Shown: positions 1-10,777 of the stretch, one piece after another
Numbering within the stretch: the stretch's first letter is position 1
Layout of the letters: each line of letters opens with the position of its first letter
Assembly (NCBI GenBank): GCA_950295325.1
Contig: OX485803.1
Span: 10,790,001 to 10,850,000 of the forward strand
Source: Polytrichum commune
Lineage: Eukaryota > Streptophyta > Polytrichopsida > Polytrichales > Polytrichaceae
Length of the DNA stretch: 60,000 bases
Direction: 5' to 3'
The notes under the pieces: model-generated
The model's database searches: none
Seen by the model: the letters and a program-made list of their open reading frames with translations, nothing else
What the model was told of the DNA's origin: nothing
Translations under genes and position numbers: made by a program

Positions 1-2
1 AG

Positions 3-857
3 CAAACAACAGGACAAGGACCCCAATCTGCAACCCACAGGGATGCTAAAGCAAGTACCTCCTTCTCCCGTCAACCAAGCGGCACTTGGCAGCGTCCCAG
101 GCAGTCCCCCAACGTACTTTGCCATTCCCTCGTCCCACCCAGCGCAAACACCTCGGCGGCCCGCCAAGACACCCTCTCCACCGCGTGCAATACACTCCCC
201 AACCTGAACACACCCTCCCCTCCTAAACACTCCCCAACACCCGCCTCAGCACCTCCGACCCCAACCACGGATCCTTTTCCAATGAACCCTGTGGACATTT
301 GTGCATCCAGCCACCCCCCCTCTCTTCCCCGGCAGCGAGACCCACCACGAAACCCTCCACGCAGCTCCTCGTTGATCGTCCACTGCCCAACGCACCCCCT
401 CCTTCTTCCCCTCCCCTCCCCTCCACTCTCCCCCACGCCCAGCTGCAGACACAGATCTCCTCCCCGCAAAGAAAACCCGGACTCCAGCACGCGAGAGCGA
501 GCATCGATTCGCCGAACCTCGTCCAACGCTCGCCGGTCGCCAAACCCTGCACCACGCAAGCAAACGGCAGGGAGGCATCGCGGGGCTGCACCGCTGTGGA
601 TGAACTCCATCCAATCATGCAAGATTTCATTCACGAAATCCGCTGCCTGGCCCAGGAAGTTGGTGCTGGGCTGCGTTAAGAAAACGGCATTCAAGGCGGG
701 TTTGGGACCACTTCCGGCAGGGAGCACGAAGCGACAGCCCCTGACACCATGTTCCCCGCCCCATCTTGGGCACCCCATGTGCGGTACCAGTTACCCGATA
801 CTCACCGGTCACAACACCATATCCGGCACAAACACACCGGGTGTGGCCCCCTCCTAA
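3..857 (+). other. GC-rich, Pro/Ser/Thr-rich open stretch, edge-truncated, unrecognised
   Basis: One + frame stays open from the window edge to a stop at 855-857 and is rich in Pro, Ser, Thr and Arg. A second + frame is open from about 299 to 679, and a - frame from 778 to 71. Simultaneous openness in several frames fits C-rich, TA-poor DNA as well as it fits a gene. The second frame ends in a more protein-like stretch (MQDFIHEIRCLAQEVG) before a TAA. Composition changes sharply at about 858 to AT-rich spacer. This may be the tail of a gene or of a retroelement ORF that starts outside the window. I recognise no domain. Confidence 0.2.
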
Positions 858-860
858 TTA

Positions 861-1193
861 ACTTTTAATTTATGTTAACAAAAAACACATAAGCAAGTTA
901 TGTCACTACCAACATGTGAGTCATATGCAATCGTCATGACTACAATTAGCATGTTTTTGTCCAATGAGGAGACAATATGTCATGAAGGGGTGGTGAAGAA
1001 TTAACATGGTCAGCACTATAAAAATCCAAGGAAATTCCCACATTGAAAAGTACCACTAGTTTGTGAGCAAAATGGTTATTCATTTATGTTTGTTTCCTCA
1101 CGAGGTCAAAACTTTAGTGGAATTTGATGTTAAGGAAGTTGTGGGGATATGTCTAGAATGCAATCCATCCCAACACATGACGTGCAATGATGA
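861..1193. other. AT-rich spacer
   Basis: I see no gene or repeat structure here. It lies between the GC-rich edge region and a CACTA-type MITE. Confidence 0.6.
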
Positions 1194-1525
1194 CACTAGT
1201 AGAAAACTGTGCGAAAAAGAACCGCAACCGAAATCGGTTGCGAATCTTTTGACCAGCCTGATATGCAGTCGCTAGACGACTGCAGATTTGTTTTTTTTTG
1301 GTTTAGCGACTCAAAATTTTAGGAATGTGGGGGCGTGTAATATACCGTTGGAGAGGTCTTGAAAATACCTTTCCAGCGGTATATTACATGTCCAAATGTT
1401 TGGACAATTCCAGTCCCAAAATGAAAAGGAAAAATCTATAATCGTTTAGTGATTGCAGATCAAGATGGTCAAAAGAATTGTAGCCAATTTTGGGTGCAGT
1501 TTTTTTGGGCATAAATTTCTTAGTG
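1194..1525. mobile_element. CACTA-type (EnSpm/CMC) MITE, foldback
   Basis: The element starts CACTAGTAGAAA and ends TTTCTTAGTG, the CACTA...TAGTG ends of the EnSpm/CMC superfamily. Flanking triplets are TGA (1191-1193) and TAA (1526-1528), a near match for a 3-bp target duplication. The two arms (about 1194-1280 and 1440-1525) are imperfect inverted repeats of each other, both carrying TCTTTTGACCA or its complement. The centre (about 1339-1387) is a further inverted repeat around ATACCGTTGGA / TCCAGCGGTAT. There is no coding capacity, so it would depend on a transposase from elsewhere. Confidence 0.75.
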
Positions 1526-3224
1526 TAAATACATCATTTTATTGGAAACAAATTGAATAATTGTAACAAAATCCCAACAACACTGAGAACAAAAGGATGA
1601 AGCCTTGAAGGCCCATGCATGAGTCTAGAAATTGAATAAGTAAAACCAAATAAATTTTTCTACCATATGTGTACACGAATCATATTCGACATGAAATTTG
1701 TGGATGAACTTTGGATGGTTTTGTGGAGCTTGAGCAACTTAACATTGGCTATGTCCAATATTTATGGCGATCCAATTGTCTATTGAACGAAGGATGTTAC
1801 ATGTACAGTTTTGGTGCTCTCGTGCCTCACTTCATCTCATGTTTGTGTTTCATGTTTGTGTTTCATGCTACTCGCAGTAGCATGCCCTCACCATGACAAA
1901 TACCTAAAGTGGATGGTGCTATAACCAACATTCAATCCTAAATCAAAACCTTTAAAATCTTGCACAATATAAGTACGCATAGCTTATAGGAACATCCACC
2001 ACCTCAACATCAAAGTTATTTTAAGAAAAACATTAATTTTTAATTTTTAATAATAAACTTTGTGCCTTATGCAAATGACACTTTGAAGCTACATAACATT
2101 TGCATATGAAATTCAAATACAACATACTTTGGTGTGTTGAAGTCCTTATACATTCTTAACAATATTCATTGATTTATACATATATAAACAACTATAAATA
2201 TATAAAATAAAATATTCGCTTAGCAATTAACGTGATATTTTAAGCACCATCTTACCTTAATCTATTCATCGCAACCAATTAAATTTTTGTGGACATAAAA
2301 TAACATGGTTCGACCATCACCTATTTAGTCCGTGAAAGTGAGAGTGTAAGGACAAACTACACTAAACATTGTATTTAACATCACTTACGATTTGGACCTA
2401 CGCAATGCTATAACTATAACCTATGTATCTCATTTTTGTTAACAAAAGTCAAATTGGTTGTTTGGACATTATAAAACATCCATATATCTACTTGGTAAAC
2501 AATTACATTAATAGTAACATAAGATCTAGCATTGGGTAACTCCAAATATTTAGTGTGGTATCCATCACATGTGAATTTGCCCATGGTATCACTCCACACA
2601 ACTTTGTGCATGTAAAGGCTCAATCTACATCTTATACAAGGAGCCCCACAACTTATCACTAGCTTACTTATAACTTATACGTTCAATGAGCCGTGATGGA
2701 AGAAGGAGCCAAATTCTTAGGCAATCTAATAGAAGCTCAGGCTTGCGTCACGTGTGCCGCCGGTCACTCAAGCCAATTAAGTCCCATTGTAGGGAGATAA
2801 TTGTGGCGGCCAATCACGGGTTGCCACATCAGATCAAGGCGGATCAAATAGTGCCTCGGGCTAGGGTTACAAGGGGTCCACACTACTTAGCTAGCTTTCA
2901 TAGCCGAGGAGTTGGTTCCTTGTGTTGGAGTTCTGAGCTGCTGCATAATCTCATGAGGAGATGCCGCATGAGGGGCGGGTGATGGATCCGAATCAAATCC
3001 TTGTTAGTTGTGACAATTCTCGGAAGATAAAAGTGCATCTCCATTTTGGACGGTGGCGAGAAGGCGGTTGTGGGTCAACTTGCATGGAGCCCTAAAGCCA
3101 ACTTATAATGATGACCAAGGGTTAGTTTTTATGTAGGCCACTTTGCACACTAGATTCTAGTGTGAATAAGGATGAAGCCGCTCAAATGTAGAGGGGATTT
3201 GGTGGGGCAGGGTTCATATGTGCC
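1526..3224. other. AT-rich spacer, nothing supported
   Basis: There are only short chance reading frames, including one of 98 codons at 2686-2982 with no recognisable motif. I saw no tRNA, no long repeat and no splice-linked exons. Confidence 0.5.
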
Positions 3225-3594
3225 AACTACATTAAATATGATATTTAGGGTATTTTTATATCACCGTCGTAACTTTCCAGATGACACTTCTTATGAATAA
3301 GTGAACAAATGTTGTCATGGATGATGGATGAGTTCATCCTTTGGCCAAATCCCTACCTTCTCTTGTCAACAACTTCGGATGAAATATTGTCATTGATGAT
3401 GGATGAAAGATCACTTGGTAAGTGCAGGAATCGCAACAATGTAAATCTATAATCCCCCAATATATTTATTTACAAGGAATGACAAATAATGTTGGGGTAA
3501 CATTTAGTGTTGGTGACACTTCAACACAATCTACAATTAGTGTTGAGCAAGACAATTAGAATTAGTGACACGAAATATCATATCTAGTGTAGTT
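3225..3594 (+). mobile_element. MITE, ACTACACTAAATATGATAT family, copy 1
   Basis: About 370 bp bounded by imperfect inverted ends: ACTACATTAAATATGATATT at the left and the complement of AACTACACTAGATATGATAT at the right. The body matches 7257-7612 in the opposite orientation over nearly its whole length, including a block around TAAATCTATAATCCCCCAA. Non-coding. The superfamily cannot be assigned because no clear target duplication is visible. Confidence 0.65.
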
Positions 3595-4004
3595 ATTCCC
3601 ATCTACTGAAAGCCCACCTACTAACCTCCTCCTCTTGGTTATCAAGGATGGGAGTTCTCTTATGTCTTAATCCTTTGGTGACTAGCACTTGTAGATTAAA
3701 GATTTTTTAGTGGGCACATGGAAGTCTAGCAACATGTGTCCACGACCCTCCACATTGTAATTGGCCATGAACATGTAGTTGGATGACGCCTTGTGCTTAA
3801 CTACATGCGAACCTCTCCGACCCACTATAATCTAGCGGGTGAACAACCTACACGGAAACTTACCCTAAGTAGTTAGGGCACCGGACCTCTAGCTCATCAC
3901 AAGAATGAGCACTACAATGGATTGCTATGGTGTCTCCGATAGACTATCAAACGTGGAGTTGGTGATCCCACTTGATGTTGAGGTGGCAACAACAATGGTT
4001 GTGC

Positions 4005-4480
4005 AACGAAAAAGGATTGGTCTAGTACATTAGGGTTCGAGTTTCAAGAAAAGTGGGGTCCGGAGAACAGTCCTTTGTCATGGAGCCAAGTTTGGAACTT
4101 GAGAAGCCGTTGAAATATTGTTACCAATGTTGATATTGAATCATGAGTGTAAATGCCCACTTACCATAAGGATAGGCAGTAAAATCTACCACTTAACAAA
4201 GGGACTCTTGAATAGAGTTGGGTCAATGGGCTCAAATTCATGTTGTGGAAACATAAATGTTAAATTTGTTTTTCTTTTCTTGTTGCCAAGATGGAAACAA
4301 CAATGTTAGTGCAAAGACTTTAAAAAAATTAAAAATTAAAAATTAAAACAACAACCGATGGGTCTACATTAGGTTTGAGTTTCAAGAAGTTTGGGGGTCC
4401 AAAAAACGCTCCTTAATGGGGACTCAACTTTAGGACTTGAGAAGTCGTTGAAATATTGTTATGAAAGCCGGTTCTGGACC
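4005..4480 (+). repeat. Direct duplication, about 150-bp units
   Basis: Segment about 4005-4165 is repeated at about 4345-4490. Shared blocks include GAGTTTCAAGAA, GGGGTCC, ACTTGAGAAG and GTTGAAATATTGTTA in the same order. The copies are diverged by substitutions and small indels and are separated by about 180 bp. No coding content is evident. Confidence 0.6.
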
Positions 4481-4490
4481 TTTAGCGTAA

Positions 4491-5664
4491 ATGCTTTGGG
4501 TCGAAAACTACATAGAGTGAGCCCCCCTTACTAAAAACCCCAAGAAACCGCCCAAGATTCATTGGATCTTTGTATCGACATTTTGAAACCAATGCTAATG
4601 CAAATCGAGCAAGTGGTTGCTTTGATCTCGTAGAGTTTTCACAAGCTCTATCACTACTAATATGCACTTTGGTTTTTTAACACTTTGGTTCCCCGAATTG
4701 AAAGTGTCTTCACGAACAATTACTTTGCTACATGGAACATATTGTTGCGGTAATGTTGTTACAAACAAGGTTTTAGGGTAAAACCATGACAAAACATTTT
4801 TGGGGGGTCTCAAGGGCCATCAACTTGCCCCACCTAGCCCCTAAGGAGGTGATGACATGTCATAGTGACGTGTATTCTCCTAGTCTCACCTATAACACAT
4901 ACATGTCACATGACAAACAACCAACATGGGCGGCAATGTGGATGTCTACGATATGCCTACTAACATACTTTCATGATAAGGGCCACTGCACTTTTTGTTA
5001 TGTGTTTTCTCGTTATAAGATGTCTCTTGCCTTTGAATCGGTCCACTTCTCCATCTATGCCACATCATTCACCCTATGTGGACATGACTTGGCTCGATGT
5101 GTGGCCCTCAAGCTTATGTAAGCATGTGGTTGCAACTTACATTTTGAAACGAATGAAACATTTTTTTAAAAACGATTCGAAATGTTTCCAAACGTTGCGG
5201 AACACACTAATTTCATGTCAAAAGAACTAGAGTATATTATAAGCTCTAGGATTACACTCCATCACTTTTTATAAAGCCCTAACAAGGCTAAAACGTGGTC
5301 TTTGTGAGAATAAGCACAAGGGTCTTCGTAATTGTCAACTTCTTATGACTCGTAAGCAAATTAAGTCATCTTAAACACTGAAATGGTCATCATGTTTGCC
5401 AATTATGAAATGATGATGAGTGTTGCTTTCCAATTTGCTTCTTTCAAAATGGCTCTGGCTTGGAGTAGATGTTTCTTGCAATTGTAATTCATTTGCAAAA
5501 GTTGGCATGGTCAAAACTTCTCTCAAACTCTTAGATTCTTGTTACCATGGCACATATTAAGATGCATAAACTCTTTCTTCATACAAGAAAGAATGAAGAT
5601 CTTTAATTTCCGACCAAGAAGGCAAAGAAGGAACCTTTGTAATGGCAATTTCATTGGGATGTAA
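4491..5664. other. Spacer, nothing recognised
   Basis: AT-rich DNA with short chance frames. A frame of 111 codons at 4786-5121 overlaps another of 85 codons and resembles no family I know. No clear repeats were seen. Confidence 0.4.
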
Positions 5665-5900
5665 TTATTGGATGGCATCATTAGTTCCCATGCTCTTCGG
5701 CATTCTCAACTTTGTTTTAATGAAAACCAACTTTTTCATTTGAGAGAAGGATAACCAATTATGTTTTTTGGTTTGTACCAAGCCAAAGGTCGTCCAAGTC
5801 CGCTCGCTCACAAAAGAACTACAATCTTGTGATAACAAATGTAATGCAATACGCTGTGAATTTGGCACTTGTCTGCAATACTTTTTCTCACCAAGAAATA
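5665..5900 (-). pseudogene. hAT transposase remnant (C-terminal dimerisation region)
   Basis: On the - strand an open segment reads LSQDCSSFVSERTWTTFGLV, followed by QTKKHNWLSFSQMKKLVFIK and TKLRM. This matches the conserved hAT C-terminal pattern: LSQ-x-CSSS-x-CERNWSTF, then HTKKRNRL, then LVFV-x-x-NLRL. The Cys before ER is replaced by Ser. Sequence immediately upstream on this strand (5870 to about 6150) is interrupted by stops and frameshifts, and I see no catalytic domain, zinc finger or terminal repeats. The reading is of a decayed fragment of an Ac-like transposase, not a functional gene. The family call rests on pattern recognition of about 55 residues. Confidence 0.6.
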
Positions 5901-6657
5901 TGTCTCAACATTGATTCTCTCAAAAGAACTTCTCCTCTAGAAAAAAATGTCCTTCTCTACGCAAAAACTGTAGAAGCGAATCTTCCATATCACTCTTCAC
6001 AATAGAATCACCACATATTGTATTCAAATATGCAATCTATCCATTTTGGAGAAGATGGGAAATAATGCCATATTCAATCCTCCATAATGAGTGCAATATG
6101 TGAGATATCATGTGTAAAGGATGTTGGAACCAACTCCACCTTCATGTTAATTTGTCCTTCACCTAAAGGATTTTTCCAAGGTTCAATCTTGTTGTGAAAG
6201 CCTAAACCCTAAACTTAGACTCTTGTTTTGAAACACCATTCGAAACAAACACTTCCATTTGTTTTGAAACATTCAGAAATGTGTTTCATTGCAACTATGT
6301 GTACGGCCAATACACAAGTAATGATGAAAAACAACTTGTCTTCATACACGGAAAATGCGCGCTTCTCCATATTTTGCCACCTTTGCAATCTTACCCAAGA
6401 CTCATGGGTACACACCAAAGCCTTACAAAATCTCAAAAAGCTATTCAACACAATTTTTATCTACTCCATTAACGTTCACACAGACCATCAAAACTAGTTT
6501 TTTGTCTTTGTCACTCACCTCTTTCAAATAATATGTTAAGCTATTTGTTAAGGTGGGACCCGCTTGTGGATATGCGGCTTGTTTTAAAACCCTTTTTGCC
6601 TAGGATGAAATCCCACACACGTGTCGCATTTCTACATTTAGGGTAGACATGCCTTAG
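5901..6657. other. Spacer, possibly more hAT debris
   Basis: Stops occur in all frames on the - strand up to about 6150, which may be eroded hAT sequence. Short overlapping frames at 6215-6497 on both strands show no motif. Confidence 0.3.
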
Positions 6658-6948
6658 GGCCGGTTCACATGGGGTCTCAAGTCCCACTCACTTTAGCAAG
6701 TCCCAACATGGAGGCAAAGTCCCAACTTTCAGCGTCAAGAAACCATTAGAACATGGCTAATTGTCATTACATTCAAGTCTTGATTATTTCATGTAAAAAT
6801 ATTCACATGACTTGTGTTGAGAGTTGGGTCTAGCTATTTTCTCAACACAAGTCCCAAGCCTCACCTCCAAAAAATGTTGCCATGTTGACATCCATGTCAT
6901 ACTTGGGACTTGGGACTTGGAACTTGGGACTTAAGACTCATAGTTGGG
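6658..6948. mobile_element. Probable decayed Harbinger-type MITE with internal inverted repeats
   Basis: The left end reads TTA then GGGCCGGTTCACATGGGGTC, resembling the GGGCC.CTT.ACAC ends of Harbinger elements elsewhere in the window. Inside, repeated CAAGTCCCA blocks on the left are matched by repeated TTGGGACTT blocks on the right, so the whole segment can fold back. The right terminus is not recognisable, so it appears eroded. Confidence 0.35.
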
Positions 6949-7256
6949 TATAAATATCTATGTTTTGTACAATTAAATTTCCTTAACAATATCCTATCAT
7001 ATTAATAAACTAATATTCTATAGAGGTCTCAAATGGCATGTCATTGTTTGAATTTTTCATTGCAACTCTGACCTCCTCTTCCTTCCTTCCTTCCTTCCTC
7101 ATGCATACCATGGCTTTCCATTATCTCTTTGAATATTCATGAAAGTTATGGTAAGCTTCAAGATTATGACTAGGTAGTAGATATGTGTTCCAAGAATAAA
7201 CAAAAGGCTTGCAATAAGCAATGGAATAACTAATCAAAAGAAAAGACATGCAATAA

Positions 7257-7612
7257 TTACACTAAATATGATATTTAGTGTCACCATTTCTAATTGTCTT
7301 GCTCAATACTAATTGTAAACTATGGTATAGTGTATCACCGGCACTAAATGTTAACCCAACATTATTTGTCATTCCTTGTAAACAATTTGGGGGATTATAG
7401 ATTTACATTGTTGCAATTACTATCACTTACCAAGTGCTTTTTCATCCAAATCTCAATCACCCATGAAAATATTTCATGAGGAATTGCTGACAAGAGAAGG
7501 TAGAGTGTTGGCCAAAGAACGAACTCGTCCATCATCTATGACAATTTTTGTTCACTTATTCATAAGAAGTGTCATCCGAGAAGCTACCATAGCGACATTA
7601 AATACCATATGA
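7257..7612 (-). mobile_element. MITE, ACTACACTAAATATGATAT family, copy 2 (inverted)
   Basis: Reverse-orientation copy of the element at 3225-3594, starting ACACTAAATATGATATTTAG. Shared blocks include the complements of CAAGACAATTAGAAT and TAAATCTATAATCCCCCAA. The distal end is more diverged (ATTAAATACCATATGACACC). The two copies lie about 3.7 kb apart in opposite orientation. Confidence 0.65.
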
Positions 7613-8518
7613 CACCAAAATGATTATTGCATTAAGAACTTGCATTACCTAATGCTTAGTTCAATTTAGTTTCAATGATCACAATTGCCCAATGAATGTG
7701 CATATCACCTAGTAATAGGTCTTTGGTGCATTAGTATCCTAGTCTTATCCTAGGTTTTGTACCACTCATTCTCCCTTAACATTTATGGTTAAAAAATTGT
7801 ATGTGGCATTGGAGGTGCCTATAATAAGACCACATACTTACTTGAATTATTTTGTCAAAAAAAAATCTTAATGTGAATGTGGAGTATTGGTTGGAGTTAC
7901 AATATGTAGTGCTATTAGGTGGGCAAATTCAAACTCAATGGTATTAATGTTTGGACCTCAATAAGTATTCAGAAACCAAATAACAACAACTACTAAGACT
8001 CAAGAATAACGTCTTGATTCTTAGCACATAGTCCAATCTCAACGTAACACATGTATGTTTGGTGTCCTTCTAAATTGCAAGCCATGCCATATACTTTAGC
8101 TAGATAGACGATTTTGCATAAACTAAATTAATTGCCTAAAATGTTGTATATTTATATAAATAACATTTTTATGTATTTCCATGTCTTTTCAATTCGACCA
8201 AAGAACATCACAAAAATTAAGAAGTGCTTATTTAATTTACAAATCAAAATAAATATGGAGCACTGCAATTTGGAAGTGCCTACCAATCAAGCACAATACC
8301 ACTAAAAAACATGTGTTCACATCTAATATACATGCCATTTGTTTCACTTCTCAATATGATGGATGAGAACAACAACTGAGGTGGGTGGGGGATTACTGAT
8401 GCAGTTGGGGAACGATGTTGCATTGTGACTACAAATATACAAGTGTTCCAATTCGTGGTTTAATTCAACTAGGCCAAGAGGACATAGACAAGGCCTTATA
8501 TATGTACAAAACATTTAA
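7613..8518. other. AT-rich spacer
   Basis: No gene or complete repeat was recognised. Parts near 8030-8060 weakly resemble the dispersed TAAGGTA family. Confidence 0.4.
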
Positions 8519-8551
8519 ATGTTTTGGAACAGTGCCCGGGAAGTTTTTGGG

Positions 8552-8733
8552 CGTAACCGGTTGGCCGCTTTGTTTCGCCGAGGTGGCACTACATGTTTGG
8601 CTCTGAGCACACAGGTTTGCAGACGATAACCTCGACATCCCAGCCGGTTATGATCATCTAAATTGGTTATGGTGACAGGTGACCCACTGTTTAGGTCACC
8701 TGCGCGGCTCAACAAAGCGGCCAACCGGTTACG
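8552..8733. mobile_element. Nested 182-bp MITE-like insert with perfect 23-bp inverted ends
   Basis: 8552-8574 (begins CGTAACCGGTTGGCCGCTTT) and 8711-8733 are exact reverse complements. The segment sits within the AACCGGTT-family element and is absent from the other copies in the window, so it looks like a separate nested insertion. Confidence 0.65.
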
Positions 8734-8737
8734 TCCG

Positions 8738-8795
8738 GTAATTGTTTTATTGGAACCGGTTCTGCACCGATAACCGGTTCCAATAAAACGATTAC
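8738..8795. repeat. 58-bp hairpin, 24-bp arms
   Basis: Arms 8738-8761 and 8772-8795 are inverted repeats with one mismatch and a 10-nt loop. Each arm contains the self-complementary octamer AACCGGTT. Confidence 0.8.
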
Positions 8796-9128
8796 CTAAT
8801 ACATAGTCGGTCAAGATCCTAGTGATTCTAAATTCAACCGGTTACATGTTGACATCTTCCGGTTTTGCTTTATTCATATGAGGTATATTCTTCTATAGAA
8901 CCCTCTAAAGTGATTGGCAATTCTCTTGGAGTTTCGAACTTCAACCGGTTATTTCTGAAACTCAACTGGTTCACATGTAACTAGCCGCCGGTTTCCTTGG
9001 ACAATGTTTTGGAACGACAAGAATGCATGGGTGATAACGTAGTTGCTGCTCTAAACCTCCAAAACAACTGTATGTCGACGACAACATGATGAATGGATGG
9101 TGTGGAGATGGCTTGGGACATTAATTAA

Positions 9129-9697
9129 GGGCCACTTCACACACACGAGACTGAAGGCTTGTGACCATTGCAATCTAAGAGCTCTCATTGGTCAAAAGGG
9201 CGGAGACCGTTCAAGTTCACTGCACACACGAAGGTGAAGGCCTAAAGGCCCAAAGAAGACGTCATGGATGAAAAGTCTACATGGCGGACTATGGATAAGG
9301 TTTCATGGTCTCTTGGAATTTGCATCAAGCTCACTTCCAAGAGGTGGGCCTGACACAAATTCCAGGAGACCATGACTTTTATTAATGTTTTTTTCTAGCA
9401 TGACAAATTCCAAGGCATATTCCATAATAGATTCCAAGACAGACAAACACCACCAAATAATTCTCTTAAGTTGATAAAGTTTGAGACATATTATATAAAA
9501 CCAAATCCTCTTCTCTTTTTCCACAACAAAATGTGCAATGATCCCGCAACATGGTCCATTCTCACTTCACACTATGCTTGAGGGCCCGTGAGTACGTAAA
9601 ACGGCTTTCCCGACACCCATGGTATGGCCTTTGGATGAGAGTCAAGAGTCCTCACCATTACAAGGTCATGGCTCTTGGCTCATGTGTGAAGTGGCCC
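9129..9697. mobile_element. Harbinger/Tourist-type MITE, GGGCCACTTCACAC ends, copy 1
   Basis: The left end is GGGCCACTTCACACACACGA after TAA; the right end is CATGTGTGAAGTGGCCC followed by TCA. The inverted ends match two further copies at 20900-21400 and 53676-54179. An internal inverted repeat (GGTCTCTTGGAATTTG / AAATTCCAGGAGACC) lies near 9308-9374. It inserts about 1.1 kb upstream of the SERAC1-like gene. Confidence 0.75.
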
Positions 9698-10069
9698 TCA
9701 TATCCACTCACATGTGCAGTGGACTAGAACGGCATGGGCCCAAACTAGTAGCTCCGTCCCTCCGAGTTGAACATACAGCCAGCGTGTCATTTAGTCCCTA
9801 TTATGTCAGCAGTTGCTATGCGTGCGACACGTGGAAGAGCATTCTTTCCAGCGTGGCAATTTCTTTTAAGCATCTTCACCGATGTCAGCTTAGCACGCTT
9901 GGCATCGAAGCGAGCTTCGAGCTCACAGAAATCCTTGCTCATAACCTGCCTTGTGATTCGACTCAATATTCAACCTCAACTATATGCGGAAGAAGAAGAA
10001 AAAGAAGGAGAAGAAGAACAAGCGTCAGCAAATATTGATCCACAGTGTCTGTTTGCAGACAGGTTTTGT
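9698..10069. other. Distal upstream region of the SERAC1-like gene
   Basis: No convincing coding exon. Two overlapping + frames (139 and 110 codons at 9619-10099) begin inside or just beside the MITE and show no known domain. The region leads into the degenerate tandem repeats before the start codon and probably holds promoter sequence. Confidence 0.4.
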
Positions 10070-10710
10070 GGCGCCTATCGATGTTTGAAGCTCTGGTAGT
10101 TGGAAATTAGGTTTTGAGATTGTTTGGTTGTGGCAACGACACAAAGTAGCAGAACAGACGTGTCCCGATGTGGTTGACTGGATTGATCTCTATCGAAAAG
10201 GGGGAACGAAAGAGACAAAAAGTCATTCCGCGTTCAAGATTTGTGGAGCTACCGGTGTTCGAAATTCTGGTGGTTGGGATTGGGGTTTAGGGTCGCTTGG
10301 TTGAGGCAACAGTATAGAGAAGCACACAAGAGGTGTCGTGTTTGTGAATTGGATTGAAGGAGAGGAAGAGGAAGGTAAATTGAGAATGAGTCAATTTGCG
10401 TTCAAGATTTCGGGTGCTCCTCGTATGTGATTGTATGGTGGTTGGAATTGAGACAGGGGTTTGGTTGGTTGCAGAAAAGATAAAGAGGAGAAGACAGGGG
10501 TTTCGTGGTTGTGATTGATTTTATCGAAGACGAAGAGGAGGAGGAGGAGGAGGATTAATAGTTCGTTTTCGTTCATCAAGGTGTCTGCCGCGCTTCACTT
10601 TGGGATTGTATGTTCGGGATCTGATCTGGGGCTTGCTTCGTTGCGGCAGCAATGTAGAGGAGGAGACGAAGATTGTTGCGGCTGGATTGAAGTGAATTGG
10701 ATCGAAGTGA
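10070..10710 (+). repeat. Degenerate tandem repeat (about 165-bp period) in the 5' region of the SERAC1-like gene
   Basis: Four diverged units begin near 10070, 10230, 10400 and 10570, each opening with a variant of GCGTTCAAGATTTGTGGAGC. The opener is followed by a TGGTTGGGATTGGGGTTT-like stretch, then a purine-rich GAGGAGAAG stretch. The array ends about 70 bp before the predicted start codon, so it lies in the promoter or 5' UTR. Confidence 0.5.
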
Positions 10711-10777
10711 ATTATTTTGTATTTGATTGGATAGGATTGGAAGGGTGGGTTTTGGGGAGGGATAGAAGAGGATTCAA

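Larger units (their letters stand above)
8531..9003 (+). mobile_element. AACCGGTT-family MITE with nested inserts
   Basis: The element starts AGTGCCCGGGAAGTTTTTGG. Its right part (8800-9003) carries the family signature CAACCGGTTACATGTTGACA. It is flanked by a 12-bp direct repeat ATGTTTTGGAAC (8519-8530 and 9004-9015), consistent with an insertion. Compared with the copy at 34740-34942 it has gained about 250 bp near its left end, made of two separate palindromic modules (8552-8733 and 8738-8795). Non-coding; superfamily uncertain (hAT or Mutator-like from duplications of about 8-12 bp). Confidence 0.65.

Noticed and set aside
2686-2982. 98-codon + frame
   Set aside because: No motif and no neighbouring exon or repeat evidence; compatible with chance.
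9619-10099. Two overlapping + frames of 139 and 110 codons
   Set aside because: The first begins inside a MITE; both end in low-complexity Arg/Lys or Glu runs from a GAAGAAGAA stretch.
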